From: Callipepla californica brunnescens
Taxonomy: Eukaryota; Chordata; Aves; Galliformes; Odontophoridae
Assembly: GCA_023055505.1 (NCBI GenBank)
Contig: JALIRH010000001.1
Span: 8,558,467 to 8,622,466 of the forward strand
Length of the DNA stretch: 64,000 nucleotides
Direction of reading: 5' to 3'
The position numbers were made by a program, and so were the translations under genes. The notes beneath the pieces were generated by a model. The model saw only the letters and a program-made list of their open reading frames with translations, was not told the DNA's origin and did no database searches. Shown here piece by piece: positions 1 through 11,570 of the stretch. The number at the start of each line of letters is the position of its first letter. Within the stretch, counting starts at the first letter, position 1.

Positions 1-3000
1 ACAAGCAAATCTCATGACATGATAATATCTGACTTGTCAAGCAGAAGGAAGAATAACAAATAGTCCAGGATGGTCTATATTTATAATGTATCTGGGCTTA
101 TTATTTTTTAGATTTCTTAGAAAACTCATATATGCTACCTGGATTCACTGTAATCACTGGATAGAAAATATGTGTTTAGTAAAGAGCCATTGAGACTACA
201 TCTTATGCACTCAGTTCTCTGAGTCATTTGTCAGTGAAAGAGGACCAGGAGCAGCTCCATCCATTCTTGCACTGCCTGTAGCTCTGCTGTCAATATATTT
301 GAGTCTTCATTTTCCTTAAATTACTTCTTCCTCTTACTTTATTCATGTAAAAATGGGTAGTAGGCTCACTCTGAACTTATCCTAGCAGATCCAGACCATC
401 ATCCGAGTCTATGTTTAGTGCTTCTGAAAGGGAAGATTCTGCAAGGTACTATTTTTTACATATCAAAATGTGAAATTTGAAACTACTTATAAAATTAGAA
501 GAGACATTAATATAGAATTAATGCATTAATTCTGTATATTAGAATTGCATGAGCAGAGTTTTAAAAATTGATGTAAAAAATTAGAATCAAAAGCTGTATT
601 CAAATAGTTCAAAAACCTTTTCCATTTCTTCATGTTTTCTGGACATCTTACCTAGAAATTCTGGGCAGAATAAGAATTTAAACGAGTACACCAAACAAAA
701 AGAATAATAGCTTAAAATAATAAGGGACAAAGAAGAGTGACAATTACATCAAACAGTACAATAAAATTTCTATAGGGGAAAAGAAAAACAGATTTGTCAT
801 TGAAATTTTGGTTCTGCTGAAAGATCTCTGCCCATTGTTCAGTGTAATGGCTGTTCAATCTGCTTGCAGCACTCAGAAGATGAAAGGAAAAAAGCTGTTA
901 AGTAGGGTTTCAAATTTAAAAAAGATGCCAAGAGAAGTAGAAGACAAAAATGATATAATATATAAATGAATATATATAATAAATATATATATAAAGGATA
1001 TATATATTTTTTTTTAAAAAAAGCTCCTTTTCATGTAAATAGTGTATTTTTAGTGACAGAACCATCCCTAATATTTATCTTGATCATCAGCATTTAAGCC
1101 ATTTCTTAGATTGGGTGTTTGAAACTGAGCAGAAACCTGGGAATGGTCTGAAATGGAAAAGAGGAGTTTGGGGAATTTATAAAAGGGAAAAGGAAAAAAA
1201 AATAAATTGAAAAGCAACTAAGAAAGGTAAGAAATTATCAAAAGTAGCCCTCTAAAATACTAAATTCAATATCTCTTTAAGAAAAAACTAAAATGCACCA
1301 CTGTTCTTTTTCAAAAGATATACATGAATGTATCTATTTTAACTGTGTCTTTATTTTAAATGTTGTGTATTCACAGTCTCTGAAATTATCTTGTATTTAT
1401 TTCCTATATCCCTCAAAATAGCTAGTCAGCTACATATTCCTCACTGGAAAACAATAATAATATTGGTTTGGTTAATGATAAGCTTTAGAGATGCTTACTA
1501 TGGAAGTTCTCACTTTATTTCTGATTTTCCAAAGTGTTTTCAAGTGAATGTACCATTTTCCTTCCATGTTACCAGACAGAGGGTGAAGATGATGGCCACT
1601 GTAACAACCATGTGGATACTTCACTTTTCTTACCTGATAATCCCTGGAAACGAAGACAAATACTGTAGGGTAAAGAATTGGGACCATCTGCTTTACTATC
1701 TAAGACAGCAGCACTTCAGACTTTTAAGGCAAAGAAGCCTCCTCTCGCATGTTGGTGAGGTGTCCATATTCAACTAGTACTTTCATTTAAGATTGCAAAA
1801 TACATTTGAGAGGAAACAACCAGGGATGCTACCATCCTGGGAAAGGGGGAATAGAAGTGATTTAACTTGAAGCTTCTTGTTTCTGGATGAGTAAATTGGC
1901 AATCTGTCAACTATGACAGATTTGTTACCGTTTCCAATTTTTTCTCTTTCTCAGGCTACATTTTAAGTTTAAATTCTTTATTAAATTCTGTTTGTTTGTT
2001 TGTTTGTTTGTTTGTTTGTTTGTTTTTAAGTCAGAAACTAACCTTACCAGGGGTTACTCACTCCTGATAACCACGTTAGATGTAAATCAGACAGTTCACT
2101 TTCAAGGGAGCAGAACTTGTTTCACCTACACCTGTCAACAGTTATACTGCAAATCTGAGTAGATCTCCACTCAAAATCCTGGAATGGCAAATCATCCTTT
2201 AGAAATAACTTACTCAATAACTAGCTAGGTATGCTTTCACATCTTTCTTTATTCTAATCTGTAAACCTCATAAATTGCTAAATATCCTAACAAATGCCCT
2301 AATGGCACTTCTGTCCTGGTTGGCACAAAGTGAGAAACACAGAACACAAGATCAGCTCCCAGGAGTGATCTTGCAACACTTCTTATACAGGCAGTAGAGT
2401 GGCAGTGAGCCATGTGACAGCCAGTAAACTCTCAGCTAAAGATAAGAATAAAACAGATACTTAAAATACTACTATTTATGTATTCCAGTCTAGACTGATG
2501 AAAGAAATCTTTCATAGTCCACTGGGACACTGTTTAAATCACTGTTTCTTATTGCTTCTTTAGCTATTAATCGCTGCCTCTCTGCTAAACACAGTGCTTG
2601 AGTGTATCCTGATTTATGTGTGCAACAGGTCAGAAGGCTGGTGGCACCACTGGCTGTGGCCATAGGAATGTGCAGAGCCATTAATCACCTTGTTATAAGC
2701 AGCATGTGTTCGTCAAGTTGCAACACTGAAGTGTCACAACCAAGCTTCAGACAGTGGCTCTGGGGACAAGTCATGCAACATCTGATTAAGGCTCCCATGA
2801 TCTTCTCCATTCTAAATGACTGTTCCCATTCTACTACTGCAACACATCATCTGCTTCCATTTTGGCAGGTCAAAGGGCTGAATTGTCACACAGTTAACCA
2901 GGCAACTAGAGTACTATTTTATATTGATGTTGCTGAGTTATTCAATTCCTTGAATTCACAAACAGAGCTTTAAAAGTGCAATACACAGGATAGTGTAGAA

Positions 3001-3117
3001 ATGATGAGTAGAGGAACATGAAGAACAAGTAGTGAAGGGGAAAGGTCAGTCTCAGCTAAATTTTGCTTCAGCTGGTGTGGACAAAGTTGCATAAGGTAGA
3101 TCGAAAAAATGTAATGA
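1..3117. other. AT-rich non-coding DNA, no gene recognised
   Basis: No coding exon, RNA gene or recognisable transposon is visible. An AT/ATAAAT-rich low-complexity stretch lies at about 955-1020 and a (TTTG)n microsatellite at 1989-2027. The longest ORF (1391-1777, plus) has no recognisable domain and is crossed by another ORF on the opposite strand, so I treat it as chance. Old, highly diverged repeats could be present without being visible by eye. Confidence 0.6.
1989..2027. repeat. (TTTG)n microsatellite
   Basis: About nine uninterrupted TTTG units are followed by a short T run. Such tracts often arise from A-rich or T-rich seeds. No function is implied. Confidence 0.95.
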
Positions 3118-3674
3118 GGACTGCTCCAAAAACAATGCTTCTGACTTTATTATATTGGCCCAAGATGTCAGAGGTGGATGTTGGTGGTATAGAGATGTTG
3201 GCAATAGAGATTGAACCTTTCTACCAATCTTCTGTTGCATTTTTTTGCCATATGAAAGATGGGAGCAGAGAGGCTGTCTGACAAATGAAGCTTCTGACAT
3301 ATGAAGCAGAAGTGTGTCCTTGAATGCTTCCATGAGGAAAAAATCACTCAGCATTCACTGACTTGTATTGAACATTTACAGAGACCAAATAGTGCATGTT
3401 AGCACAGTGAGGCAGTGGGTGCTGTGTTTCAGCAACAGCATGGTTATATCAGCTATGAAACAATGGGTAAACTCTGCTGGTACAGATCTGTGGGAGTATG
3501 GCATGCAGACTCTTGTTACCACTGGTGAAAATGTGCATGTAACGGTAGTGACTATGTTGAAAGAAAGTGTTTTTCAGGCTGATATTTTTCTCTATCAAAT
3601 AGTGTCATTGTATTCTTGGTATCTGCTGTTGTTTACATGGAAATAAATAGGAGGCATTACTTTCAGAGAGACTT
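3118..3674 (+). mobile_element. Internally deleted Galluhop-like mariner DNA transposon
   Basis: The left end (GGACTGCTCCAAAAACAATG at 3118) is an imperfect inverted copy of the right end (GGAGGCATTACTTTCAGAG at 3650-3668), agreeing at roughly 15 of 25 positions. This pair resembles the termini of Galluhop, a mariner known from chicken. Just inside the left end the sequence matches my recollection of the Galluhop 5' leader. The right part carries the C-terminal transposase segment and the stretch before the right TIR. The whole is about 560 bp, whereas an autonomous mariner is about 1.2-1.3 kb, so the catalytic centre is missing. I see no clean TA target duplication, so the outer edges are approximate. 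The element name rests on remembered sequence similarity. Confidence 0.8.
3368..3646 (+). pseudogene. Mariner transposase remnant, N- and C-terminal pieces fused
   Basis: This 92-codon frame lies inside the deleted mariner. The first part (IYRDQIVHVSTVRQWVLCFS) looks like the N-terminal helix-turn-helix region of a mariner transposase. At about residue 24-30 it jumps directly to the C-terminal segment (MKQWVNSAG, then a decayed version of the mariner 'W-KC-NG-DYVE' ending, partly in another frame). The DD34D-type catalytic core that should lie between is absent, so no transposase activity is possible. The junction is near nucleotide 3437. Whether the fused frame is ever translated cannot be told, and it is most likely a deletion by-product. 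Confidence 0.7.
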
Positions 3675-6600
3675 ATGTAGTTTGGAGTTGGGGGCAGGAA
3701 GTTTCTTTCTCTCCTCTGTCTTTACTCAGTGTTTTCTCTTTTCTCCTGCACTCGATGTGCCTTACAGTTACCTACATGGACCTGCTGAATTCACAAGTGG
3801 AAGAGAAATTTAACTCAGCCAACTAAATCTATACATAGATAAATAATAACAGCATTTAATGAACCAGTAAAACTGATGTCCATAAAGAGAAGGAGCCATG
3901 TTAACAGGGGAGAGGCAATAGCAAGGAGCTGAACACCTTGGGTAAGCTGTTATGTTAGGACAGATGATGTACCTTGTCCAAGAGCCTCACCCAGGAGTAA
4001 TAGGAATTGCCTACCTGATACTGAAGAGATTAGAACACCGTCCTATTTGGCACATCATGGCAGTGAAAATGTAAAGTGTGTGTTCATCAAGGACCAGCAT
4101 GTATATGACACATATATGCTGGAAACAAATATGGTCTGAGTAATAATTTGAAAAGCAAATTGGCTTATTTTCTGTGACATAAAAAAATCTGTGATCTATT
4201 GTGTCTTCTCACAAATCCCCTCGACTCTTCCCCATCTAGCTACATTCCTTTCTGAGTACTCTTCTGTGTTTTAGATACAAGATAGAAGAGTACTGATTTC
4301 TTCATAAGCTGAGTTCCAGGTCCATTGTTACTCGGCTGCAATGAAAATATTCCAAGGCATCCTAGACAGTACATACTGTGTTCTCAGTACATGTCCAATT
4401 CAACCAATTTCAAAGCCACAGTTCCTAGAAGTAATTGTTCCCCTGGGTCAATAACAATGAAACAGGAAAGGAAGATGTGTCTAATCTGTGACATTCTTAT
4501 AGTTCTCATCTTGCCCAGGATGTAAATGTTTCTTGTATTCTTCTGTGCTTCTATAATGTTTGGGGGATTTGAGTTTTATTTTATTTTCAGTGACAGATAC
4601 ATTTTTCCTTCTTTGCTTAACATCTGTTCTTATCTCTGGTGCTGGCATTTTGGAACATAAACACAACATGGACAAAATTAATTACAAACAATGGCAAATA
4701 AACTCAGAAATCTAACTAAAAACTTGTCTCACTTAAATCTTAATCTTATTTTCTAATAGTACAACTAAAATGGACAATAGACATTACAATCTGCAAAGTT
4801 CATGTATTCAACCTTCCTAATAATAGCAATGATTAAGGGATGTTGACAAGCCCTCATTTGACAGTGAGTCTGGGGTGGCACGTCTTTCCTGAAACAGTGG
4901 GATATACCATTCAATTGTAACAATGCTGGCAATGTCCCAAAGGATGGAATCATGGCAAATGGTAACCACAGTTCATCTGCAATGGAAAATGGGTAAATGT
5001 ACTTTGGCTTTAAATTACAGAGCACAGAATACAGAATAGAAAATAATTTATGTAATATATGTAATGTAAGACCCCTCTCTTCCTTTTCTCACAAAAATGT
5101 GTGGCAATTATTTCTCTGGGACATTTTTTATCTAGAAAGAAAGAAAAAAAGCCTAGAATAAGTATGATGTTAATTAGAATAGCAACTCACATATTCTTTA
5201 TCTTGTGTTCTTTCTTTCCTGAAAAGTATGCTGGTATTGCTTCTGCTGCTAAAAGAGACCTATGCTGCTTAAGAGCTCAGAAGATTTGACTAGCAAGTTG
5301 CATTATATCAGGCATACAATTAAGTCTTCCTTTAAGTGCTCCTTGGACAGACACATTTCCTATTCCTTTGCACCAGTTCAGTCTACAGGAATTGCTTAGG
5401 TATTCAGATATCGTTTGTGCTATTTTAAGCAGTATGCAGCCTGAAAACAAAACAAAAGGAAAAGATGTATTGCTTGTAATGCATATGTTCTGACTTCTGG
5501 GAATTAATGTTCTGATAGTTAAGTGGGTACAGTGTACCCTGTCTGTCAAATTTCAATTCCCTTTGTCCCTGGAGAACAATAAATCAGGGACATGTTAACC
5601 ACTTGAGTCATCTAACTGAACTTGCAGCTCATATGCTAAGTTAATCTTTCAGAATCCAATCAAGCAGTAAATGTCTGCATATATTCGTGGTTTAAAATTT
5701 AATGAACATGATCGCATCCGATGCACTGAGGGTTTTGTTTGTACATCTTTTAAGAAGTGAAGAATACATAGTAGAATTAAATAGAAATCATTACAAATAT
5801 TTCTTATTTTGATTAGCAGAAATGAAAGTGAGGGTCTTGGAATTTCATAAAAATATCTGGATGTGTTTATATTGTTACAATCCAATCTCATTTTCATAAA
5901 CAATCACATAAAGGCCACAGATCAAATGGTCTCAGTATGGGAAAAAATTACCTTCCTTTTCAGCACTGAAGCTTCTACACAGAAAGAAATCGTTACTGCA
6001 TTCTATCTGAAGTTATGCACATTGTTAAAAGTAAACATAGATTTGCCTAACTGTTGGAATTCACACAACTGAAGATCAGCTTTAGGAAGTACAAAAGTAA
6101 TTCATCTTCAGCACATACACTGCTAACACATTCAGAGACATACTGAACATAGGCTCAAATGTGATCTGACATGAATGATCAAGAGATGATGCCACACTGA
6201 AGTTAATGATTACAACGATGCAAAAGTGAGACAGCTAAGCATAAGAACTGGATTACCTTTTTGTCCAGCTTAAGTTTTATGTTAGGTTTGTAGTAGTTTG
6301 TTTTCTCCACGTTTTTATGTAAACACCTGTCAATCACTGTGCCTATTATATTTTAACAAACACACCACTTTGTAATTGCTTCTACTTATTTCAAGTGATT
6401 ATTTGCAACCTGGATCAATCCGATCAATCCTACAAGCATAATATAATCTTTACAGGTATAAAAATATTATTTTTTTCCCACTCAAAAATTGCTGAAATCT
6501 AGTGCCTATAAAATATATAAGGGTTCAATTTTGCCTGCGTAAGAAGTTTCCAGAAGTAATTCTGATGAAAAGGGTAAAAAAACCAAATAAAACAAACAAG

Positions 6601-8279
6601 CAGAAAATAAATGAATAAAAGCAACATACAAGCAAAAAAAAAAAATAAAAAAAATGGCAGTACTAAACAAAGTTTTATGCACATCCAGAGCTTGTTATTT
6701 AACTTGCTGTTTCATAATAAGTATTATATAGTATTTTACTGGTACCTCCCGTTGCTTTTGAATAGTGCATGAAAGTTATGTTATTGTAGTTGCCACATTC
6801 AATTGCAAACAGTTCCTGAATAATATTGTGCCATTCAAACATCTCATATAAACTTCTTATTTCCTTTTCAGAGGGGCAATTTACAACTCATTTGTGAATA
6901 ATGTTAATGTTTGCCCAGCATCCTGAATTTCCTCTTTTGACTCATAGCTTTGATGACCTGTGGAAGGAGAAATTGTTCACATTTTCCAACATTTCATGGT
7001 TTCTTTATTTCTTTAGTGTTGACATATTCAGGATCTGTTAAAAATAAACAAATAAATAAATAAAAAGGAATGAAAACTCTTCCTTTGTCTGCATAACAGC
7101 TGCAGGAGACAACAAAAAAAACAAACACCTGAGATATATCTAGCTTATTTTTCAGGTGACCTCATTAAGAAAAACAGGAAAGACCCAGACTTCTGAGTTT
7201 GATTTATAAAATGCTGTTTGCCTTCACTGGCTCTGCTGGGATTTAGGGACTAACTGTATGACAGGAAGCTCACGGAAGCAGTCTACATTGTCTGATGCTG
7301 TTGTTTTTCTTTTGAGTTCACTAAGTTCATTTCCACTATACTGTTTTTCTACTAGCATGTTTTTGAGCCAGCTTAACTGACTGGAACTGAGTGTCTTAAA
7401 ATAATCTGACAGCAAATTTGGTGGTGATTTTATTTTCTCTTCCTTTTTTTAAAGCCATAGACAGTTATCTGAAATAAAGCCTATGACTGATGAACTCCTA
7501 AAGTGAGTTTAAGATTTTTAGCTCATCTCTGCTGATTAATAGCTGGTTTCAGTAAAACAGAGAGAACCCTTATCAAAGAGTGCTGATTCTTTCTTATGAG
7601 CAAAAAGAAGTAAATCCCAGCCATATTAAAATAAATAAATAAATAAATAAATAATGACTTCAGTTTTTAGGCATTAATTAGACATCAGCATTTGATTCTC
7701 CATTAGGGCAACCACATTTTCAGGGTTATGGAGCTTGTCAGCCTGTCTGACCCTTGGCATGGACTGCCTTCCATTGGAGAGGCTCATGGAGAAGGCTTAA
7801 CCTAGAAACAACACAGGAAAAATAAATAAATCATGTCATAAGCCAGTCAGAGAATTGCTTTCTATGTTGGGCAGAGACTGAGGAAAGCTTGAAACATGAG
7901 GTAATATTCAGATAAGATCAAGATATGTGCCAAACACATTATTTTGTCATAGAAGAGGCTTTGGAACTGTCTGCTCTCAGCAGTTTTGCCTATACCTAGA
8001 CCACAGAATCCAGAAGTATTTTGCATTCAGTCTGGCAGCACACTTAAATGCATTCCCATCCTCTACATCAACCCAAGTACACATAAAATGAATATATATA
8101 CATCAGTAATATAGAAATTATCATGTGCTCCACCAACCACTTCTGATGTCTAGCTATGTGAATAAAAACATGCCCTAGAATACAACAGAAGAACTTCAGA
8201 TGTCACCGCTTGATTTTGGTCTTGCCCTAATTCATGATCAATGTTTAAATAGATTAAACTAACATTAGCATTCTATATT
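3675..8279. other. AT-rich non-coding DNA, no gene recognised
   Basis: I see no supportable gene here. Low-complexity items include an A-rich stretch around 6630-6655 and a (AAAT)n tract at 7628-7654. ORFs in this stretch (for example 4765-5025, 5277-5549 and 5649-5903, all minus) have no recognised domain and no conserved-looking composition. I found no CR1 tail octamers. Confidence 0.55.
7628..7654. repeat. (AAAT)n microsatellite
   Basis: Six to seven uninterrupted AAAT units. Confidence 0.9.
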
Positions 8280-9750
8280 AACCTGGTCCTATTTTATCAC
8301 CTATTCTACACCTCATCTTTCTTGCACTTCTGAACTTTCTAGAATTTCCCTGTCTTTCCTGAACTGAGGAACACAGAATTAGACACAGTACTCCAAATGC
8401 ACAAGACTTACGAGGAGCAGCTGAGTGAACTGGGATTTTGTAGTCTCGAGAAGAGGACGCTCAGAGGAGACCTTATAGGTCTCTACAACTACCTGAAGGA
8501 AGACTGAGATGAGGTGGAGGTCAGCCTCTTATCCTATGTAACTAGCAACAGGACTAGAGTGAATGGCCCCAAGATGCACCCAGGGAGACTCAGGTTAGAT
8601 ATCAGGAAATATTTTTTATCTGCAACAGTGACCAGGTTCAGGAATGAAGTGCCCTGAGAGGTGGTTGAGTCACTGACCCTGGTGGTGCTCAAGAAACATG
8701 TAGATGTTGTTCTAAAGGACATGGTTTAGTGTGGAAGTATTGGTGGTTGGTGAATAGTTAGGCTAGATGATCTTGGAGGTCCTTTCCAACCTTGGTGATT
8801 CAATGATTCTATGACACTCAGATCCTTCTGTGCAGTTTTTTTTCAGCAGGTTATCCCCTAAACTTTACTGATGGTTATTCCTCCCCAGCTGTAGGGCTCT
8901 ACACCTGCCCTTGTTGAACCTCATAAGGTTCATCTCCACTCAACTCTCCAGGTCTTTTTGAAAGGTAACACAGCCTTCTGGTGCATCATCTACTCCTCCC
9001 AGTTTGCATCATCAGTAAACCTGCTGAGTGTGAATTCTATCTCTTTATCCCAGACATAGGTGAAGATATTGAATAAGATCAGACCCAGTGCTGACTCCTG
9101 GGCTACTCTGTCAATTATGAGCCTCCAGCCAGATTAGAAAACACAGACCTCTGAACTCTGACAGTCAGGCATTCATCAATCCTCCCCACTGTTCACTCAT
9201 CTAATCCACACTTCCTAAGCTTATCTCCAAGGATTTTAGAGGAGACAGTGTCAAAAGCCTTGCTTAAGTCAAGGTAGACAACATCTACTGCTCTGTCCTC
9301 ATCTACCCAGACAGTGGTGACCTCACAGAAGGCTACCAGGTTGGTCAAGCATGATTTCCTCTTGATGAATCCATGTTTGCTACTCTTGATACTTTCTCTT
9401 CCTCTTGATTGTCACTGAACATATTGTTCCATCACCATTCCTTGTTTGGAGGTGTGGCTGACTGGCCTGTGGTACCTTGGATCTTCTTGCCCTGTTTGAA
9501 GACTGGAGTGGCATTGACTTTTTTCCAGCCTTCAGACCCCTCTGCTTTTCAAACATGATAGTGATTTTTTTGTCAATTTCATCTGCCAGCTCCCTCAGTA
9601 CTTGTGAGTGCATCTAACCCAGACCCATGAACTTTTGTACATAGAGTTTTCCTAGCCGGCCAGATCATTCTCAACCCAGAGAAAGTCTTCCTTTGACCAG
9701 ATTCTCTCTCTTACCTCCATGGTCTGGGACTCCCACAGCTGTGAACAAAA
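8280..9750 (-). mobile_element. Old CR1 LINE ORF2 fragment, interrupted
   Basis: Read on the minus strand, 9750 to 8814 covers decayed ORF2 reverse transcriptase. It starts with a copy of the 'RVLRELADEI' block (minus ORF at 9380-9613), continues through the GNYRP region and the GVPQGS-LGP region (near 9060-9115), and reaches the FADD region near 9010. The thumb sequence up to 'EKDLG' follows, ending at 8814. The same element resumes at 8403 and runs to about 8280 with the EYCVQF-like region. Between them sits a plus-strand CR1 piece. Compared with the intact copy at 31.3-34.2 kb, about 170-190 bp of the old element are missing at the interruption. Stops and frameshifts are frequent, so this is a dead copy. 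Confidence 0.88.
8404..8813 (+). mobile_element. CR1 LINE 3' end, inserted in an older CR1
   Basis: This stretch aligns with the C-terminal end of CR1 ORF2 and the 3' UTR of the intact copy: TTACGAGGAG at 8408 corresponds to the same site at 33,860. It has the usual CR1 end (GGCTAGATGATCTTGGAGGT, then TTTCCAACC) and a decayed octamer tail (GATTCAATGATTCTATG). It is 5'-truncated, as most CR1 copies are. The flanking DNA on both sides is CR1 on the opposite strand, so this copy is the younger of the two. Confidence 0.9.
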
Positions 9751-10922
9751 TACTGAATTATGGAGTTCAGTTCTACTTTTCGACGCTGATCCATGCATCC
9801 CCTTTAATTAAAATGACAGATTATGCATTCTTGTTTGCGCACATGTACATGCATCTGAAATAAGTAGTAATAGTATGATACTTTCCAAAGACTTTGAATT
9901 ATTTTACCAACATAACCATAACAAATGCAAGTGTTAAATAAGAAATCTGGAATTTCTTCATAGCCTTTATTATAGTATTGAAAATCGTAAAGTATTGTAA
10001 TCACTGATAGCCAGATAGTCATCAGAACTCTATTTTATATCCCACATGAACATGGAACCAGAGAGTAATCTAATGCTGGAATAAAGTATACAGAGACTTT
10101 AAGAAAAGGTTTCAGCTGTAAGTCAAGACAACATTAATTCAGGTGTACACCTGTAACATAGTTCAGCTACCTGAATTAGCCATGGATGTTATATAATGTT
10201 GGGGTACTTCAGGATATCTGAGACATTTATGCTGGACAGATGTGAAAAGAGATTTCTGGTGTATTTGCAACTTGCTGTATTAGCAGGTGGCAGCTGGCAG
10301 GACACAATAGTTTATCTAAAATTGACATTATATGCTTTTGTGTTTGGATAACTGAGTTGCATCCAGGGGTTTTTACTGAGTCATGGCTAATATAACATAT
10401 ACTTCCTAATACCATGACTTTATTGCTAAACTTTGTTGGTATCAGCTTATGAAGTCCTACAAAGTAGTAGCCTTAAAACAGAGATGATATGATATACTAA
10501 ATATGATCTCCTAGTATGCAACTGCTTTTATATTGCAAAAAAAAATAAAAGCCTGAAGTTAAGCTGTATGTCCTCCAGACAAAAAATGCACATGAGAAAA
10601 GGGCATACTTTGTAAGTCAATTGTTTTAACAATGTCCCTCGTAATTCATTTATCCCTGCATGTATCTTAGAATCAAATATAAATAGTTCAAGATTGCACT
10701 GTGAGGATCTTTTTTCCTAACTGGCCTAAAACATTTGTGCTGAATGGGATAGCAGTCAGTTGTACAATGTACTGTATATTATTTCATTTACACAGTTATC
10801 TTCAATGATGATATGATTGTAAATATTCTAACTAGATCAGAAATGCTACAGAATAGCTGTTTTTACCATGTGCTGATGTGCAGTATGATTTCATTTCTAA
10901 CTCTCTTTTTAGCTATTGATTT
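9751..10922. other. AT-rich non-coding DNA, nothing recognised
   Basis: No repeat family, exon or RNA gene is recognised. Small ORFs at 9804-10022 and 10227-10415 (minus) have no recognisable content. Confidence 0.5.
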
Positions 10923-10989
10923 TGATTTTCAGAGGTCCACTGTGTGTATATATATAGTCTGTATATATATGGTGGACCTCTGAACATTA
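10923..10989 (+). other. Long near-perfect hairpin (pre-miRNA-sized)
   Basis: CAGAGGTCCAC (10930-10940) is exactly complementary to GTGGACCTCTG (10972-10982). Inside, the TGTGTGTATATATA arm pairs with GTATATATATG through A-U pairs and G-U wobbles, leaving a short loop around 10954-10958. Outside, pairing extends to about 10923/10989 with only one or two mismatches. The result is about 28-30 pairs in 67 nt. Because several pairs are G-U, the fold is better as plus-strand RNA than as minus-strand RNA. It could be a microRNA-like hairpin, the relic of a short inverted-repeat transposon, or a chance product of a TG/TA microsatellite between short inverted repeats. No known family is recognised. 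Confidence 0.75.
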
Positions 10990-11230
10990 CTCATTTACTC
11001 TTTTTTTCCAATCTCAAGTGACTTCTGCTGCTTGAGTTTGCCTGGTGTAAGTTATATTAACAAGCAAAGAAGAGTAGGAAATGCTAGACACACTCTTTGC
11101 CAACATTTGAGTTACAATCTGGAAGCTCAACATGTTTTAAACCATCTGAAAATCCTGCAGGGTTTGTAGGGTACTATTATGACTTTTTTATTTTTATTCT
11201 ATTTTATTACTCTTCCATTAGACCAAAGAT

Positions 11231-11570
11231 GGAAGGGAAGGGAAGGGAAGGGAAGGGAAGGGAAGGGAAGGGAAGGGAAGGGAAGGGAAGGGAAGGGAAG
11301 GGAAGGGAAGGGAAGGGAAGGGAAGGGAAGGGAAGGGAAGGGAAGGGAAGGGAAGGGAAGGGAAGGGAAGGGAAGGGAAGGGAAGGGAAGGGAAGGGAAG
11401 GGAAGGGAAGGGAAGGGAAGGGAAGGGAAGGGAAGGGAAGGGAAGGGAAGGGAAGGGAAGGGAAGGGAAGGGAAGGGAAGGGAAGGGAAGGGAAGGGAAG
11501 GGAAGGGAAGGGAAGGGAAGGGAAGGGAAGGGAAGGGAAGGGAAGGGAAGGGAAGGGAAGGGAAGGAAGG
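11231..11570 (+). repeat. (GGGAA)68 pentanucleotide microsatellite
   Basis: About 340 bp of GGAAG/GGGAA units run without a single interruption until a GGAAGGAAGG variant at the right edge. One strand is entirely purine. Regular GGG tracts separated by AA give a strong G-quadruplex pattern, and the homopurine mirror symmetry also allows triplex (H-DNA). The long ORFs across it (11,097-11,606 and 11,179-11,577) translate to KGREG repeats and are artefacts of the repeat. The lack of decay suggests recent expansion or a very mutable locus, and the true length may differ from this assembly. Confidence 0.98.

Noticed and set aside
1391..1777. 128-codon plus-strand ORF
   Set aside because: No domain, no sensible start context, and an ORF of 71 codons overlaps it on the other strand. 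AT-rich composition explains it.
2490..2973. Overlapping ORFs on both strands, suspected transposase
   Set aside because: I could not match any transposase motif or inverted ends. Only the stretch from 3118 fits a mariner.
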